Source of the DNA: Roseiarcus sp963782255
GTDB lineage: Bacteria; Pseudomonadota; Alphaproteobacteria; Rhizobiales; Beijerinckiaceae
Assembly (NCBI GenBank): GCA_963782255.1
Contig: CAWAIS010000002.1
Span: 992,001 to 1,056,000 of the forward strand
Length of the DNA stretch: 64,000 bases
Direction: 5' to 3'
Within the stretch, counting starts at the first letter, position 1. Every line of letters starts with the position of its first letter. The position numbers and the translations under genes were made by a program. Of the stretch, positions 15,951 through 25,115 are shown piece by piece. Below the pieces are notes generated by a model. It saw only the letters and a list, made by a program, of their open reading frames with translations. It was not told where the DNA came from and searched no databases.

Positions 15951-18890
15951 TCAGTTGCCGACGATCGATGCCCGAGCCCGCTGCCACCAGCCGCTGCGGC
16001 GCGGACGCGGCGACTCTTCACCGCTCGGCGCGGCGGACTCGTCGCCATGAGACTCTTCCCCATGAGGAGACGCGTCGCCAGGCTCGACCGCTGGCTGCTC
16101 GGCCGAGGCGGTATCGGTGGGCGCCGGCTCATCGGACCGAGCCGACTGCATCTCATCGACCGCGCCCGAAGCAAGAGCAGACTCGCTGGAGGCTTCCGCT
16201 TGAAGCGCAGACTTGAGCTCCGACGATGGCGATGGGCGCTCCGGCGCGGCGTCTTCAGGCATAGGCCCGCGATCATCCGCTTCCGCCGCCTCGACCGCCT
16301 CTCTCTCGGTCGAGGGGCTTGCGCTGTCGAAACCTTCGGCCTCCGATCGCGGACGATAGCGATTGCGTCCGCCGCGCGAACGGCGCGAGCGCCGGCCGCG
16401 GTCGCCCTCGGCGCGCGGTCCGCTTCGATCATGGAGATTGCCGTCCTGGACCGGCGTGGTCAGATCGCCGCCGATTTCCGCGACAACGGCCAGGCCGTCG
16501 TCCGTCGGTTGGGGCGCGTCGGGGCTTACGCTTTCGCCGAACGGACGCTCGGCGCCCCGCCTGCGCCGCCGCCTGCGCCGTCGGCGACCGCTCTCGCCTT
16601 CGTCGGGCAGACCCGGGCCCTCGGAAGCGCTTTCGCTCTCCCCGTCGTCAGTTGAGCCCTCCGGCTCGTTTTCCACCTCGCCCGCTTCCTCAGTCTCATC
16701 TTCGACCGCCATCGGCTCGTCGACAACCGTCACGAAATCGTCCTGCGCCAAAGGCGGAGGCTCGATTTCGCCCTTCACGCCGGTCGCCAGCTCGCCCCGC
16801 TCGATCGCGTGGTAGTTGGCCCCCGTCAGCGTGTCGTCCGCGTCGATCGTGACGACGACGCCGAACCGGCGTTCGAGATCGCGGAGATTTGCGCGCTTCT
16901 GGTTGAGAATGTAGAGCGCGACAGGCGTGCGCGTGCGAACGACGACGTCGTGGGTCGCGCTCTTGATCAGCGCATCTTCGAGCACGCGCAAGACGTGGAG
17001 CGCAATCGACGAGGTCGAACGCACGACGCCAGCGCCCTGACAATGGGCGCACACGACCGTGGAGCCTTCGAGGACGCCCGTGCGGATGCGCTGGCGCGAC
17101 ATCTCGAGCAATCCGAAATGCGAAATGCGGCCCACCTGAATGCGGGCGCGGTCGTTCTTTAGCGCGTCCTTGATGCGGCGCTCGACCGCGCGATTGTTGC
17201 GCGACTCCTCCATATCGATGAAGTCGACTACGATCAGGCCGGCGAGGTCGCGCAGGCGAAGCTGGCGTGCGATCTCATCGGCCGCCTCGAGATTGGTTCG
17301 AAGCGCAGTATCCTCGATGTTGTGCTCTCGAGTCGAGCGTCCCGAGTTGACGTCGATGGCGACCAGCGCCTCCGTCTGGTTGATGACGATGTACCCGCCC
17401 GACTTCAGCGTCACCTGATTGGAGAACATCGCATCGAGCTGGGACTCGACGCCCGCCTTGGCGAACACCGGCTGCGTATCCCGGTAGAGCTGCACGGCGT
17501 TCACGTGACTGGGCATCAGGAGACGCATGAACTGCCGCGCTTCGCGAAACCCGGCTTCGCCCGCGACAATGATCTCCTCGACGTCTTTGTTGTAGAGGTC
17601 CCGGATCGCCCGTTTGATCAAGGACCCCTCTTCATAAACGAGCGTCGGCGCGCTCGAGGCCAGCGTGGTCTCGCGCACGGTCTCCCACATTCTCAAAAGA
17701 TACTCGAAGTCGCGCTTGACTTCGGCCTTGGTGCGGGTCGCGCCGGCGGTGCGCAGGATCACTCCCATGCCTTCGGGAACGTCGAGTTCTTCAGCAATGC
17801 TCTTGAGGCGGCTGCGATCCTGCGCGTTGGTGATCTTGCGCGAAATGCCGCCGCCGCGCGCGGTGTTGGGCATCAACACGGAATAGCGACCGGCGAGCGA
17901 CAGGTAGGTCGTCAGCGCGGCGCCCTTGTTGCCGCGTTCCTCCTTCACGACCTGGACGAGGAGGACTTGGCGCCGCTTGATCACCTCCTGAATCTTGTAT
18001 TGCCGCCGCGACCGATGGGGCCGGCGCGGCACCTCCTCCAAAGCGTCTCCGCCGATCTGCTCGACCGGTTCGCCCTCGTATTCGACGGGCTGTCGCGGCG
18101 CCGGAGAAACGCGCTCTTCCGATCCGCCTTCGATCGTCGTCACCTCGTGGCCGTCGTCCGTATGGTCGCTGCTCCGCTCGAGACTTTCCGCGTCTTGGGG
18201 TTCATCGCCAGCGCGCGCGTCCCGATCGTCGCCAACGTGCGCATCAAGAGAATCTGCGGCTGCGGCCGCGCCGTGCTCGTGCAAGTCTGGAGCGTACGGC
18301 TCGGTCGGCGGCACGCCTCCAGGCGCGGCCGTCTCCTCGAATTGAGGGGGTAAGGCGTTCGCCTCGGCCCGGGCCTCGCCGTCCGAATCCGACTCGGGCG
18401 CAAAGTCGGATGGCTCCGCGGCGTCCGTCCCGTCCTCCGGTGGAGGGACATGGGGCGACGATTCCGTTTCGCGTTCGTCGGGCGGGGCGACCTCAGAGAC
18501 GGCCTCGCCTTCGGTGACGCTCGCTTCGGCGGCGTATTCGCGGGGGCGACGATGCCGGCGGCTGCGGCGCTCGTTGTTTGGTTCGTCGTCCTCGTCGCGC
18601 TGCGAAAGAGCCTCCTCCTCGAGCAGCGCCTGCCGATCGGCGATAGGGATTTGATAGTAATCGGGATGGATTTCGGAGAACGCCAGGAAGCCGTGGCGAT
18701 TGCCGCCGTAATCGACAAACGCCGCCTGAAGCGACGGCTCCACGCGGGTCACCTTGGCAAGGTAGATGTTGCCCCGGAGGGGGCGCTTGCTTGCCGATTC
18801 GAAGTCGAACTCCTCGACGCGGTTACCTCTGAGAACCACCACCCGGGTTTCTTCCGGGTGCGAGGCGTCGATGATCATTTTGTTTGCCAT
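15951..18890 (-). CDS. rne: Ribonuclease E/G
   Basis: Endoribonuclease that starts mRNA decay and processes rRNA and tRNA; 979 residues. Start ATG 18890 (MANKMIIDASHPEETRVVVL); a longer open frame upstream lacks family similarity. The S1 domain (RGNIYLAKVTRVEPSLQAAF) is interrupted by an acidic, low-complexity insert of about 200 residues, typical of alphaproteobacteria. Catalytic aspartates are in VAIDVNSGRS and IVVDFIDMEE, and the Zn-link is CAHCQG. The C-terminal third is disordered, with arginine-rich blocks (RRRRRRRRRRG-like) and acidic runs that would serve as RNA- and protein-binding scaffold. rne autoregulation through a long 5' UTR is known in gammaproteobacteria; the long leader here allows something similar. 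Confidence 0.95.
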   Translation of the reverse strand: MANKMIIDASHPEETRVVVLRGNRVEEFDFESASKRPLRGNIYLAKVTRVEPSLQAAFVDYGGNRHGFLAFSEIHPDYYQIPIADRQALLEEEALSQRDEDDEPNNERRSRRHRRPREYAAEASVTEGEAVSEVAPPDERETESSPHVPPPEDGTDAAEPSDFAPESDSDGEARAEANALPPQFEETAAPGGVPPTEPYAPDLHEHGAAAAADSLDAHVGDDRDARAGDEPQDAESLERSSDHTDDGHEVTTIEGGSEERVSPAPRQPVEYEGEPVEQIGGDALEEVPRRPHRSRRQYKIQEVIKRRQVLLVQVVKEERGNKGAALTTYLSLAGRYSVLMPNTARGGGISRKITNAQDRSRLKSIAEELDVPEGMGVILRTAGATRTKAEVKRDFEYLLRMWETVRETTLASSAPTLVYEEGSLIKRAIRDLYNKDVEEIIVAGEAGFREARQFMRLLMPSHVNAVQLYRDTQPVFAKAGVESQLDAMFSNQVTLKSGGYIVINQTEALVAIDVNSGRSTREHNIEDTALRTNLEAADEIARQLRLRDLAGLIVVDFIDMEESRNNRAVERRIKDALKNDRARIQVGRISHFGLLEMSRQRIRTGVLEGSTVVCAHCQGAGVVRSTSSIALHVLRVLEDALIKSATHDVVVRTRTPVALYILNQKRANLRDLERRFGVVVTIDADDTLTGANYHAIERGELATGVKGEIEPPPLAQDDFVTVVDEPMAVEDETEEAGEVENEPEGSTDDGESESASEGPGLPDEGESGRRRRRRRRRRGAERPFGESVSPDAPQPTDDGLAVVAEIGGDLTTPVQDGNLHDRSGPRAEGDRGRRSRRSRGGRNRYRPRSEAEGFDSASPSTEREAVEAAEADDRGPMPEDAAPERPSPSSELKSALQAEASSESALASGAVDEMQSARSDEPAPTDTASAEQPAVEPGDASPHGEESHGDESAAPSGEESPRPRRSGWWQRARASIVGN

Positions 18891-19644
18891 GAAGAACTCT
18901 CTTCGCGCGCGCCGACAGTTTCGCAATGGGCCCGGAGGGCCGCCGCGAACTGCAAGCGCCGGCTGTGTTGTGCATGAAAGGGGAATTGTTGTGATGGGAA
19001 CTGGGACGAGAAGGAGGGGTCGATGACGCCCCGATAAGCCGCTGCCGGACGCCACGACTGCAAACCGTTCCCGCGGCGCTCATTGCAGTCTGGAAACGGA
19101 AAGTGGGCGGTCGAGGCATCGTTTACCAAAACCAAGGCGCAGCTCAGCTCGTCGCCAATCGAGCGGCGCAGTCTGCGCCAATCGTCACGATCAGGACCCA
19201 CCGCCGATGGTCGTCCGGCGATGGCTGCTTGGGTTCAGTGCAAAATCCCCGAAGGGCCGGAAGCCCGCTCTCGGGGAAGGCGACTGAGCCTACCGGCCCG
19301 CCGCGACTTTGTCCGCCTGGAGCAACAAGCTCTCATCCCTCGGCCCAGCGTTGGACCGCTCTCATCACGAGCGAGCCGGGCTTCCAGATTCGGTCCAAAT
19401 TCGTAACGCGCCCTAAATAGGCGCCGTCCCGCCCCTTGGCAAGCTTTTTGATGACTTGAGATTGCCGGACAAGCCCGCGGAGGCTTTCCGACCCGTCGCG
19501 CAAGGGGTAGTTTACCTTTCGTCAACCTTTCGCGGGGTTCATCTTGGTCATGACGTCGCCCGCCGCCAGAACCGCGGCTGTCAGACGGCGCCGAACAGTT
19601 CCACGACGCCGAGCTTTCCCGTAGAGGGCTTGCGGAGGGGCCGA
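18891..19644. other. Divergent intergenic region between rne and amiC
   Basis: About 750 bases without a convincing gene. It must hold the promoter(s) and leader of rne on the minus strand and the promoter of amiC on the plus strand. Open frames across it on both strands have no recognisable domain and no good start sites. The unusual length points to a long 5' UTR for rne. Confidence 0.55.
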
Positions 19645-20913
19645 ATGACGATGATGGCGCGAACTCGACGACTGCCCGCTGCCATGGCGTGGGCGCTCGT
19701 CCTTTGCTGCCCGGCGGCGCTAGCCGAGGAGGGCTCGCCGCCCCCGGTCGTGGTCGGCGCGCGGCTGTCGCAAGACGCTGACGGCGCCCAACTGGTGTTC
19801 GACGTCTCTCAGTCTGTCGACGCGCACGCCTACGCGCTTTCCGCGCCGGACCGAATTGTCGTGGATTTGCCCGAGGTTGCCTTTCGGCTTGACCCGTCCG
19901 TTGGCCAGAATGTGACGAAGGACGCTTCGTTCGTCAGGGATTTTCGCTTTGGTCTCCTGGCGCCGGGACGATCCCGGATCGTCATCGATCTTGCGCGTCC
20001 GGCCTGCCCAAGCCCCGTCGCGTCGCAGCCGGTCGCCCAGGGGGCGCCAGCCGCCCGTTTGAAGATCGAGCTCAAACCCTGCGACGGCACGGCCTTCGCC
20101 GCAATTGCCGGATCGCCGCCGACCGCGGGCTTCGGCTCAGACGCCGCACAGCAGGCTCTGCCTCCGGTCGTCGTCATCGATCCGGGTCACGGAGGCGTCG
20201 ACGGCGGCGCCCACGGGGTCGGGGGTGTTGTCGAAAAGACACTGGTCTGGGAGTTTTGCACGCAGCTCAAGCGTCAGCTCGAGGCGACCGGACGATATCG
20301 AATCGTGATGACGCGCAACGGCGACCAATATGTCGATCTCGAAGACCGGGTTGCAATCGCGCGAGACGCGAACGCGTCCTTGTTGATCTCCGTCCATGCG
20401 GACACGTTGAGCGAGGCCGCGGAAGTGAACGGTTCGACCGTCTACACCGCGGCCGATCGCGCGTCGGACGCCGAAGCGGCGCGGATCGCGGCGCGCGAGA
20501 ACGCCGCCGATGGAGGGGCGGGCAAAGCAAAGGAGGGACAGGCCGATCCCGGCGTCGCGGACATCCTGTTCGACCTGCGCAGGCGCGAAACCCGCGCCTA
20601 CGCCCATATCTTCTCGCGCGGATTGGTCGAGAAACTGGCCGGCGCCACCAGGCTCAATCACAACCCCGAGCGATCCGCGGGCTTCGTTGTCCTCAAGGCT
20701 CCGGAATTTCCATCCGTTCTCGTCGAACTCGGCTATCTTTCGAATCCGCAGGACGTCCAGGAGTTGACGTCGCCGGACTGGCGGAAGAAAACCGCGACGG
20801 CGATGGTGAAGGCGATCGAGTCATTCTTCGCCGCTTCGGACCGCTCGGTCGATTTGACGGCCAACGACCCGAGTTCGATCGACGTCCATCAGGCGAGTTC
20901 GCCAAGTCATTAG
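19645..20913 (+). CDS. amiC: N-acetylmuramoyl-L-alanine amidase
   Basis: Zinc amidase that cuts the stem peptide from peptidoglycan, usually at division. It has 422 residues from ATG 19645, preceded by GGAGGGG. A signal peptide (AAMAWALVLCCPAALA) comes first, then an AMIN domain (about 35-130, DGAQLVFDVSQSVDAHAYAL), then an Amidase_3 domain (about 175-400). Zinc ligands and catalytic residues are visible in VVVIDPGHGGVDGG, VVEKTLVWEF, LLISVHADTL and SVLVELGYLSN. Gene order rne - amiC - mrcA - prfB is a conserved alphaproteobacterial block. AmiC in the strict sense is E. coli nomenclature; the symbol is given by domain layout. Confidence 0.92.
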   Translation: MTMMARTRRLPAAMAWALVLCCPAALAEEGSPPPVVVGARLSQDADGAQLVFDVSQSVDAHAYALSAPDRIVVDLPEVAFRLDPSVGQNVTKDASFVRDFRFGLLAPGRSRIVIDLARPACPSPVASQPVAQGAPAARLKIELKPCDGTAFAAIAGSPPTAGFGSDAAQQALPPVVVIDPGHGGVDGGAHGVGGVVEKTLVWEFCTQLKRQLEATGRYRIVMTRNGDQYVDLEDRVAIARDANASLLISVHADTLSEAAEVNGSTVYTAADRASDAEAARIAARENAADGGAGKAKEGQADPGVADILFDLRRRETRAYAHIFSRGLVEKLAGATRLNHNPERSAGFVVLKAPEFPSVLVELGYLSNPQDVQELTSPDWRKKTATAMVKAIESFFAASDRSVDLTANDPSSIDVHQASSPSH

Positions 20914-21209
20914 CGTCCCGAGTTGCGCGGCGCCGTCGATTCACGCTAGGGCGACAGCCGCTCGAAAACGCCGCTTTTGGGCAAATGTGACTCTGCCGCC
21001 ATACCGGCCACCATAAATTCGCCTCACTCTGGAACAAAAGGGCGTGCCGGGTTGTGGCCGCCCGGCTCCCTTCCGGCCGCGAGGCAAGAGAGACGTCCCG
21101 GCGCTCGATCGCTTTCGAGCATTCGCTGGAGTTAAGGGTCGCTGCGCTTGGGGTCGGCTCGCCGTCCAAGCGCTCGTGACTTTGTGCAGGGGAAGGCTTA
21201 GATCGAACG

Positions 21210-23627
21210 ATGCGCGGACTCGCCCGATTATTGGGATTCATTTTCGCTACCGGCGCGATGATCTTTGTCGTCGCCGCCGCGATCGTCGGCGCGGTCGTGT
21301 GGAAGTACGAACGCGACCTGCCCGACTTCACCCAGCTCAACAATTATGAACCGCCGGTCATGACGCGGGTCCACGCCGCGGACGGAAGCCTGCTCGCGGA
21401 ATACTCGCGCGAGCGAAGGCTTTACCTGCCGTCGAGCGCGATTCCCGACCTCGTGAAAGAGGCTTTCATTTCGGCCGAAGACAAGAATTTTTACAGCCAT
21501 TGGGGCATTGACCCCGAAGGCATCATTCGGGCCGGCATCGTCTTCCTTCAGGGTTCGCGCCACGTGCAGGGCGCGTCGACCATCACTCAGCAGGTGGCGA
21601 AAAACTTTCTCTTGAATTCCGATCGCACGTTCGACCGCAAGATCCGCGAGATACTTTTGAGCCTGCGGATCGAGTCGGCGTATTCCAAGGAGAAGATCCT
21701 CGAGCTCTATCTCAACGAGATCTATCTCGGCCTGTCGAATTACGGCGTGGCGGCTGCGGCGCTGAATTATTTCAACAAATCGGTGCACGAACTGACCATC
21801 GCGGAGGCCGCCTATCTGGCGGCGCTGCCGAAGGAGCCGAGCGCGCTCAACCCGTTCCGCGATCATGACCGCGCCGTCGAGCGTCGCAATTATGTGATCG
21901 GACGCATGGCCGAGGACGGCTACATCACGGCCGACCAGGCGCGGCAGGCGCGGGCCGAGCCGCTTGTCGTCAATCCTCGCGTGCTGACCCCCAATTCGAT
22001 CGCGGCCGGGTTCTTCGCCGAGGAAGTGCGGCGCGAATTGTCGGAGCGTTACGGCGAGACGAAGCTGTACGAAGGCGGCCTCTCGGTCCGAACGACCCTG
22101 GACCCGAAGATCCAGTTGATGGCCCGCAAGGCCCTGGTAGATGGGCTGGTGCGCTACGATGAGGCGCACGGCTGGCACGGCGTATTGAAGTCGATCGAGC
22201 TGGGGCAGGACTGGGGCATGCCGCTCGCGGACATTCCCGCTTATGGCGACATCAAGCCATGGCGGCTTGCAGTTGCGCTCGACGTTTCCAACACCGCGAT
22301 CCGCATCGGCCTGCAGCCGGATCACGACAAATCCGGCGCGGTCGTTCAGGATCGCGAGACGGGCGCCATCACGGCCGACGGTTTCCGCTGGACCGGCCGC
22401 GCGCCCAGAAGCCTGGTCAAGCCGGGCGACATCTTTTACGTCGAGCCGATTGCCGGCCGCGCAGACGAATACCGGCTGCGACAAATTCCGGCCGTGAGCG
22501 GCGCCTGCGTGGCCATGGATCCATTCACAGGCCGGGTTCTGGCGATGGTCGGCGGCTTTTCGTTCGACGAATCCGAGTTCAACCGCGCGACGCAGGCGCA
22601 GCGCCAGCCGGGCTCCTCGTTCAAGCCCTTCGTCTATTCCGCGGCGATCGACAACGGCTACACGCCCTCCTCGATCGTCCTCGACGAGCCGATCACGATC
22701 GACCAGGGCAACGGCGAGATGTGGAGCCCGGCCAATTTCGAGGGCAAGTCCAGCGGCCCGCACACCCTGCGCTTCGGCGTCGAGCACTCGATCAACCAGA
22801 TGACGGTGCGCCTCGCGCGCGACATCGGCATGCCGCTGGTGGTCGAATACGCCAAGCGCTTCGGGATTTACGATAATCTCCCGCCGTTCCTGTCGATGGC
22901 GATCGGCGCCGGCGAGACGACAGTGCTCAGGATGGTGACCGGCTATTCGATGTTCGCCAACGGCGGCAAACGGATCAAGGCGACGCTGATCGATCGCATC
23001 CAGGACCGCTGGGGCAACACGATCTACAGGCATGACGAGCGCATCTGCGAGGGCTGCGACGCTCCCAAGTGGGACAACCAGCCGGAGCCGACCTTGATCG
23101 ACAAGCGCGAGCAGGTGATCGACCCGCTCACCGCCTATCAGATCACCTCGATCATGCAGGGCGTGATCCAGCGCGGCACCGGCATCGCGATCAAGGAAGT
23201 CGGCAAGACGCTCGCCGGCAAGACCGGCACCACGAACGACGCGAAGGATCTCTGGTTCGTCGGCTTTTCGCCGAACCTCGCCTTCGGCGTGTTCATGGGC
23301 TATGACAAGCCGCGCTCGCTCGGCGACAGCGCCCAGGCTGCCCTCTACACCGCGCCGATCTTCCGCGACTTCATGAAGATGGCGCTCAAGGACGCGCCCG
23401 ACACGCCGTTCCGCATCCCGCCGGGCATCAAGCTCATTTCGGTCGACTATCACTCCGGCATGCGGTCGACCGGGCAAGGCTCGATCATCGAGGCGTTCAA
23501 GCCCGGCACCGGGCCGCCCGACACCTATGCCGGCGGAGGCGGAGGCGAAGGCGAAGGCGGCGAGTCGGCTTCCGTCGATTCGGGCGGCGACCGGTCGGTC
23601 GGCTCCGGCACCGGCGGCCTTTACTGA
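21210..23627 (+). CDS. mrcA: Penicillin-binding protein 1A
   Basis: Bifunctional peptidoglycan synthase, 805 residues. An N-terminal membrane anchor (LGFIFATGAMIFVVAAAIVG) is followed by a GT51 glycosyltransferase domain (about 60-230: AFISAEDKNFYSHWGIDPEG, GASTITQQVAKN, RKIREILLSLRIE). After an OB-like linker comes a transpeptidase domain with SSFK in RQPGSSFKPFVY (active serine), SIN in EHSINQM and KTGT in LAGKTGTTNDAKD. The C-terminus is a glycine-rich disordered tail. A gap of 296 bases separates it from amiC, and prfB follows on the same strand. Confidence 0.95.
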   Translation: MRGLARLLGFIFATGAMIFVVAAAIVGAVVWKYERDLPDFTQLNNYEPPVMTRVHAADGSLLAEYSRERRLYLPSSAIPDLVKEAFISAEDKNFYSHWGIDPEGIIRAGIVFLQGSRHVQGASTITQQVAKNFLLNSDRTFDRKIREILLSLRIESAYSKEKILELYLNEIYLGLSNYGVAAAALNYFNKSVHELTIAEAAYLAALPKEPSALNPFRDHDRAVERRNYVIGRMAEDGYITADQARQARAEPLVVNPRVLTPNSIAAGFFAEEVRRELSERYGETKLYEGGLSVRTTLDPKIQLMARKALVDGLVRYDEAHGWHGVLKSIELGQDWGMPLADIPAYGDIKPWRLAVALDVSNTAIRIGLQPDHDKSGAVVQDRETGAITADGFRWTGRAPRSLVKPGDIFYVEPIAGRADEYRLRQIPAVSGACVAMDPFTGRVLAMVGGFSFDESEFNRATQAQRQPGSSFKPFVYSAAIDNGYTPSSIVLDEPITIDQGNGEMWSPANFEGKSSGPHTLRFGVEHSINQMTVRLARDIGMPLVVEYAKRFGIYDNLPPFLSMAIGAGETTVLRMVTGYSMFANGGKRIKATLIDRIQDRWGNTIYRHDERICEGCDAPKWDNQPEPTLIDKREQVIDPLTAYQITSIMQGVIQRGTGIAIKEVGKTLAGKTGTTNDAKDLWFVGFSPNLAFGVFMGYDKPRSLGDSAQAALYTAPIFRDFMKMALKDAPDTPFRIPPGIKLISVDYHSGMRSTGQGSIIEAFKPGTGPPDTYAGGGGGEGEGGESASVDSGGDRSVGSGTGGLY

Positions 23628-23751
23628 AGCCGCGACGAAGCGCCTCCGAACGAAGAGGTTTGCGCTTAACGCTCGGAGCGGCTATGGGGCCTGCTTCTCT
23701 TCACGAGACGAGCCCTCGTCGACGAAAAATCTGGATCTGGTCTTATTCCCC

Positions 23752-24880
23752 ATGCGCGCTGAAGCCGAACAGTTGGTCGAAACGATCAAGCAGTCCATGG
23801 GACTGCTGAGGAGGCATCTTTGACGTCGACGCGTCGACGCGGCGTCTAGCCGAGCTCAACGCGAAGTCCGAGGACCCGAGCCTCTGGAACGACCCCGACG
23901 CCGCGCAAAAGATCATGCGCGAGCGCACCATGCTGGAGGACCGGCTCGGATCCTTGGCCAAGATCGAACGCGAGCTCGACGACGCGACGACGCTCATCGA
24001 GCTCGGCGAGGCCGAAGGAGACGCAGCGACCGAGGGGGAAGGCCTCGCGTCGCTGAAGGCGCTGAAGGCGGAGGGCGAGCGGCGCCAGCTCGAGGCGTTG
24101 CTGTCGGGCGAGGCCGACGCCAACGACACCTATCTCGAAGTCCATTCCGGCGCGGGCGGCACCGAGAGCTGCGACTGGGCGCGCATGCTCTTGCGCATGT
24201 ACGTGCGCTGGGCGGAACGGCGCAAGTTCGACGTCGAGGTGATCGAAGAGACGGACGGCGACGAAGCCGGCGTCAAGTCGGCCACCATCGTGGTCAAGGG
24301 CATGAACGCCCACGGCTGGCTGAAGACCGAGTCCGGCGTGCATCGCTTGGTGCGAATCTCGCCGTTCGACTCCAACGCGCGCCGCCACACGAGCTTCGCC
24401 TCGGTGTGGGTCTATCCAGTCGTCGACGACCGCATCCAGATCGACGTCAGCGAGAGCGACTGCCGCATCGACACATACCGCGCCTCGGGGGCCGGCGGGC
24501 AGCACGTCAACAAGACCGAATCGGCGGTGCGCATCACCCACATTCCAACCGGAATCGTCGTCGCCTGCCAGTCGGAGCGCTCGCAGCACAAGAACCGCGC
24601 GACGGCCTGGAACATGCTCCGGGCGAGGCTCTACGAGCGGGAGCTCGAGATGCGCGAGGCCAAGGCGACCGCGGACGCTGCCTCCAAGACCGAGATCGGC
24701 TGGGGCCACCAGATCCGCTCCTACGTGCTCCAGCCCTATCAGATGGTGAAGGACCTGCGCACCGGCCATGTCTCGGGCACGCCCGACGACGTGCTCGACG
24801 GCGATCTCGACCCCTTCATGGAAGCCTCGCTCGCCCAGCGCCTGTCGGGCCGAACGGTTGTCGTCGAGGACGTGGAGTAG
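23752..24880 (+). CDS. prfB: Peptide chain release factor 2, with programmed +1 frameshift
   Basis: Ends translation at UGA and UAA. The first 23 codons (from ATG 23752, MRAEAEQLVETIKQSMGLLR) end at an in-frame TGA at 23821-23823. Skipping the T at 23821 continues with DVDASTRRLAELN and the rest of the protein, 375 residues in all. The slip site AGG AGG CAT CTT TGA C has the same layout as the well-studied E. coli site (AGG GGG TAT CTT TGA C). RF2 signatures follow: SPF in RISPFDSNARRHTSF, which reads the stop codon, and GGQ in GAGGQHVNKTES, which releases the peptide. Low RF2 stalls at the UGA and promotes the shift, giving autoregulation. Confidence 0.95.
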
Positions 24881-25115
24881 GCGAAAGCCGGGCCAAGCGC
24901 CCGCGCCGACCAGCAAATTTTCATATCCGGAGGGGCGACCAAGCTTCGCACCCATACGCCCATGCTGCGGCGATGGGCCTGCCCGCCATTTAGGCCGCCG
25001 CCGAAGGCCTCCGGTAACACCTGACCCAGCGCTTGCGAAATAGTCGGGACTGGCCGGTCTGACATCCGCTCAGGCGGCCTCGCGTCACGCCAGCGTCACA
25101 CAAGCGGCGTGCAAC

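Noticed and set aside
15300..16655. Open frame of 451 codons on the plus strand
   Set aside because: Overlaps the GNAT gene in another phase and the antisense of the rne tail; no domain.
21228..23477. Open frame of 749 codons on the minus strand
   Set aside because: Antisense shadow of the PBP1A gene, with no recognisable domain.
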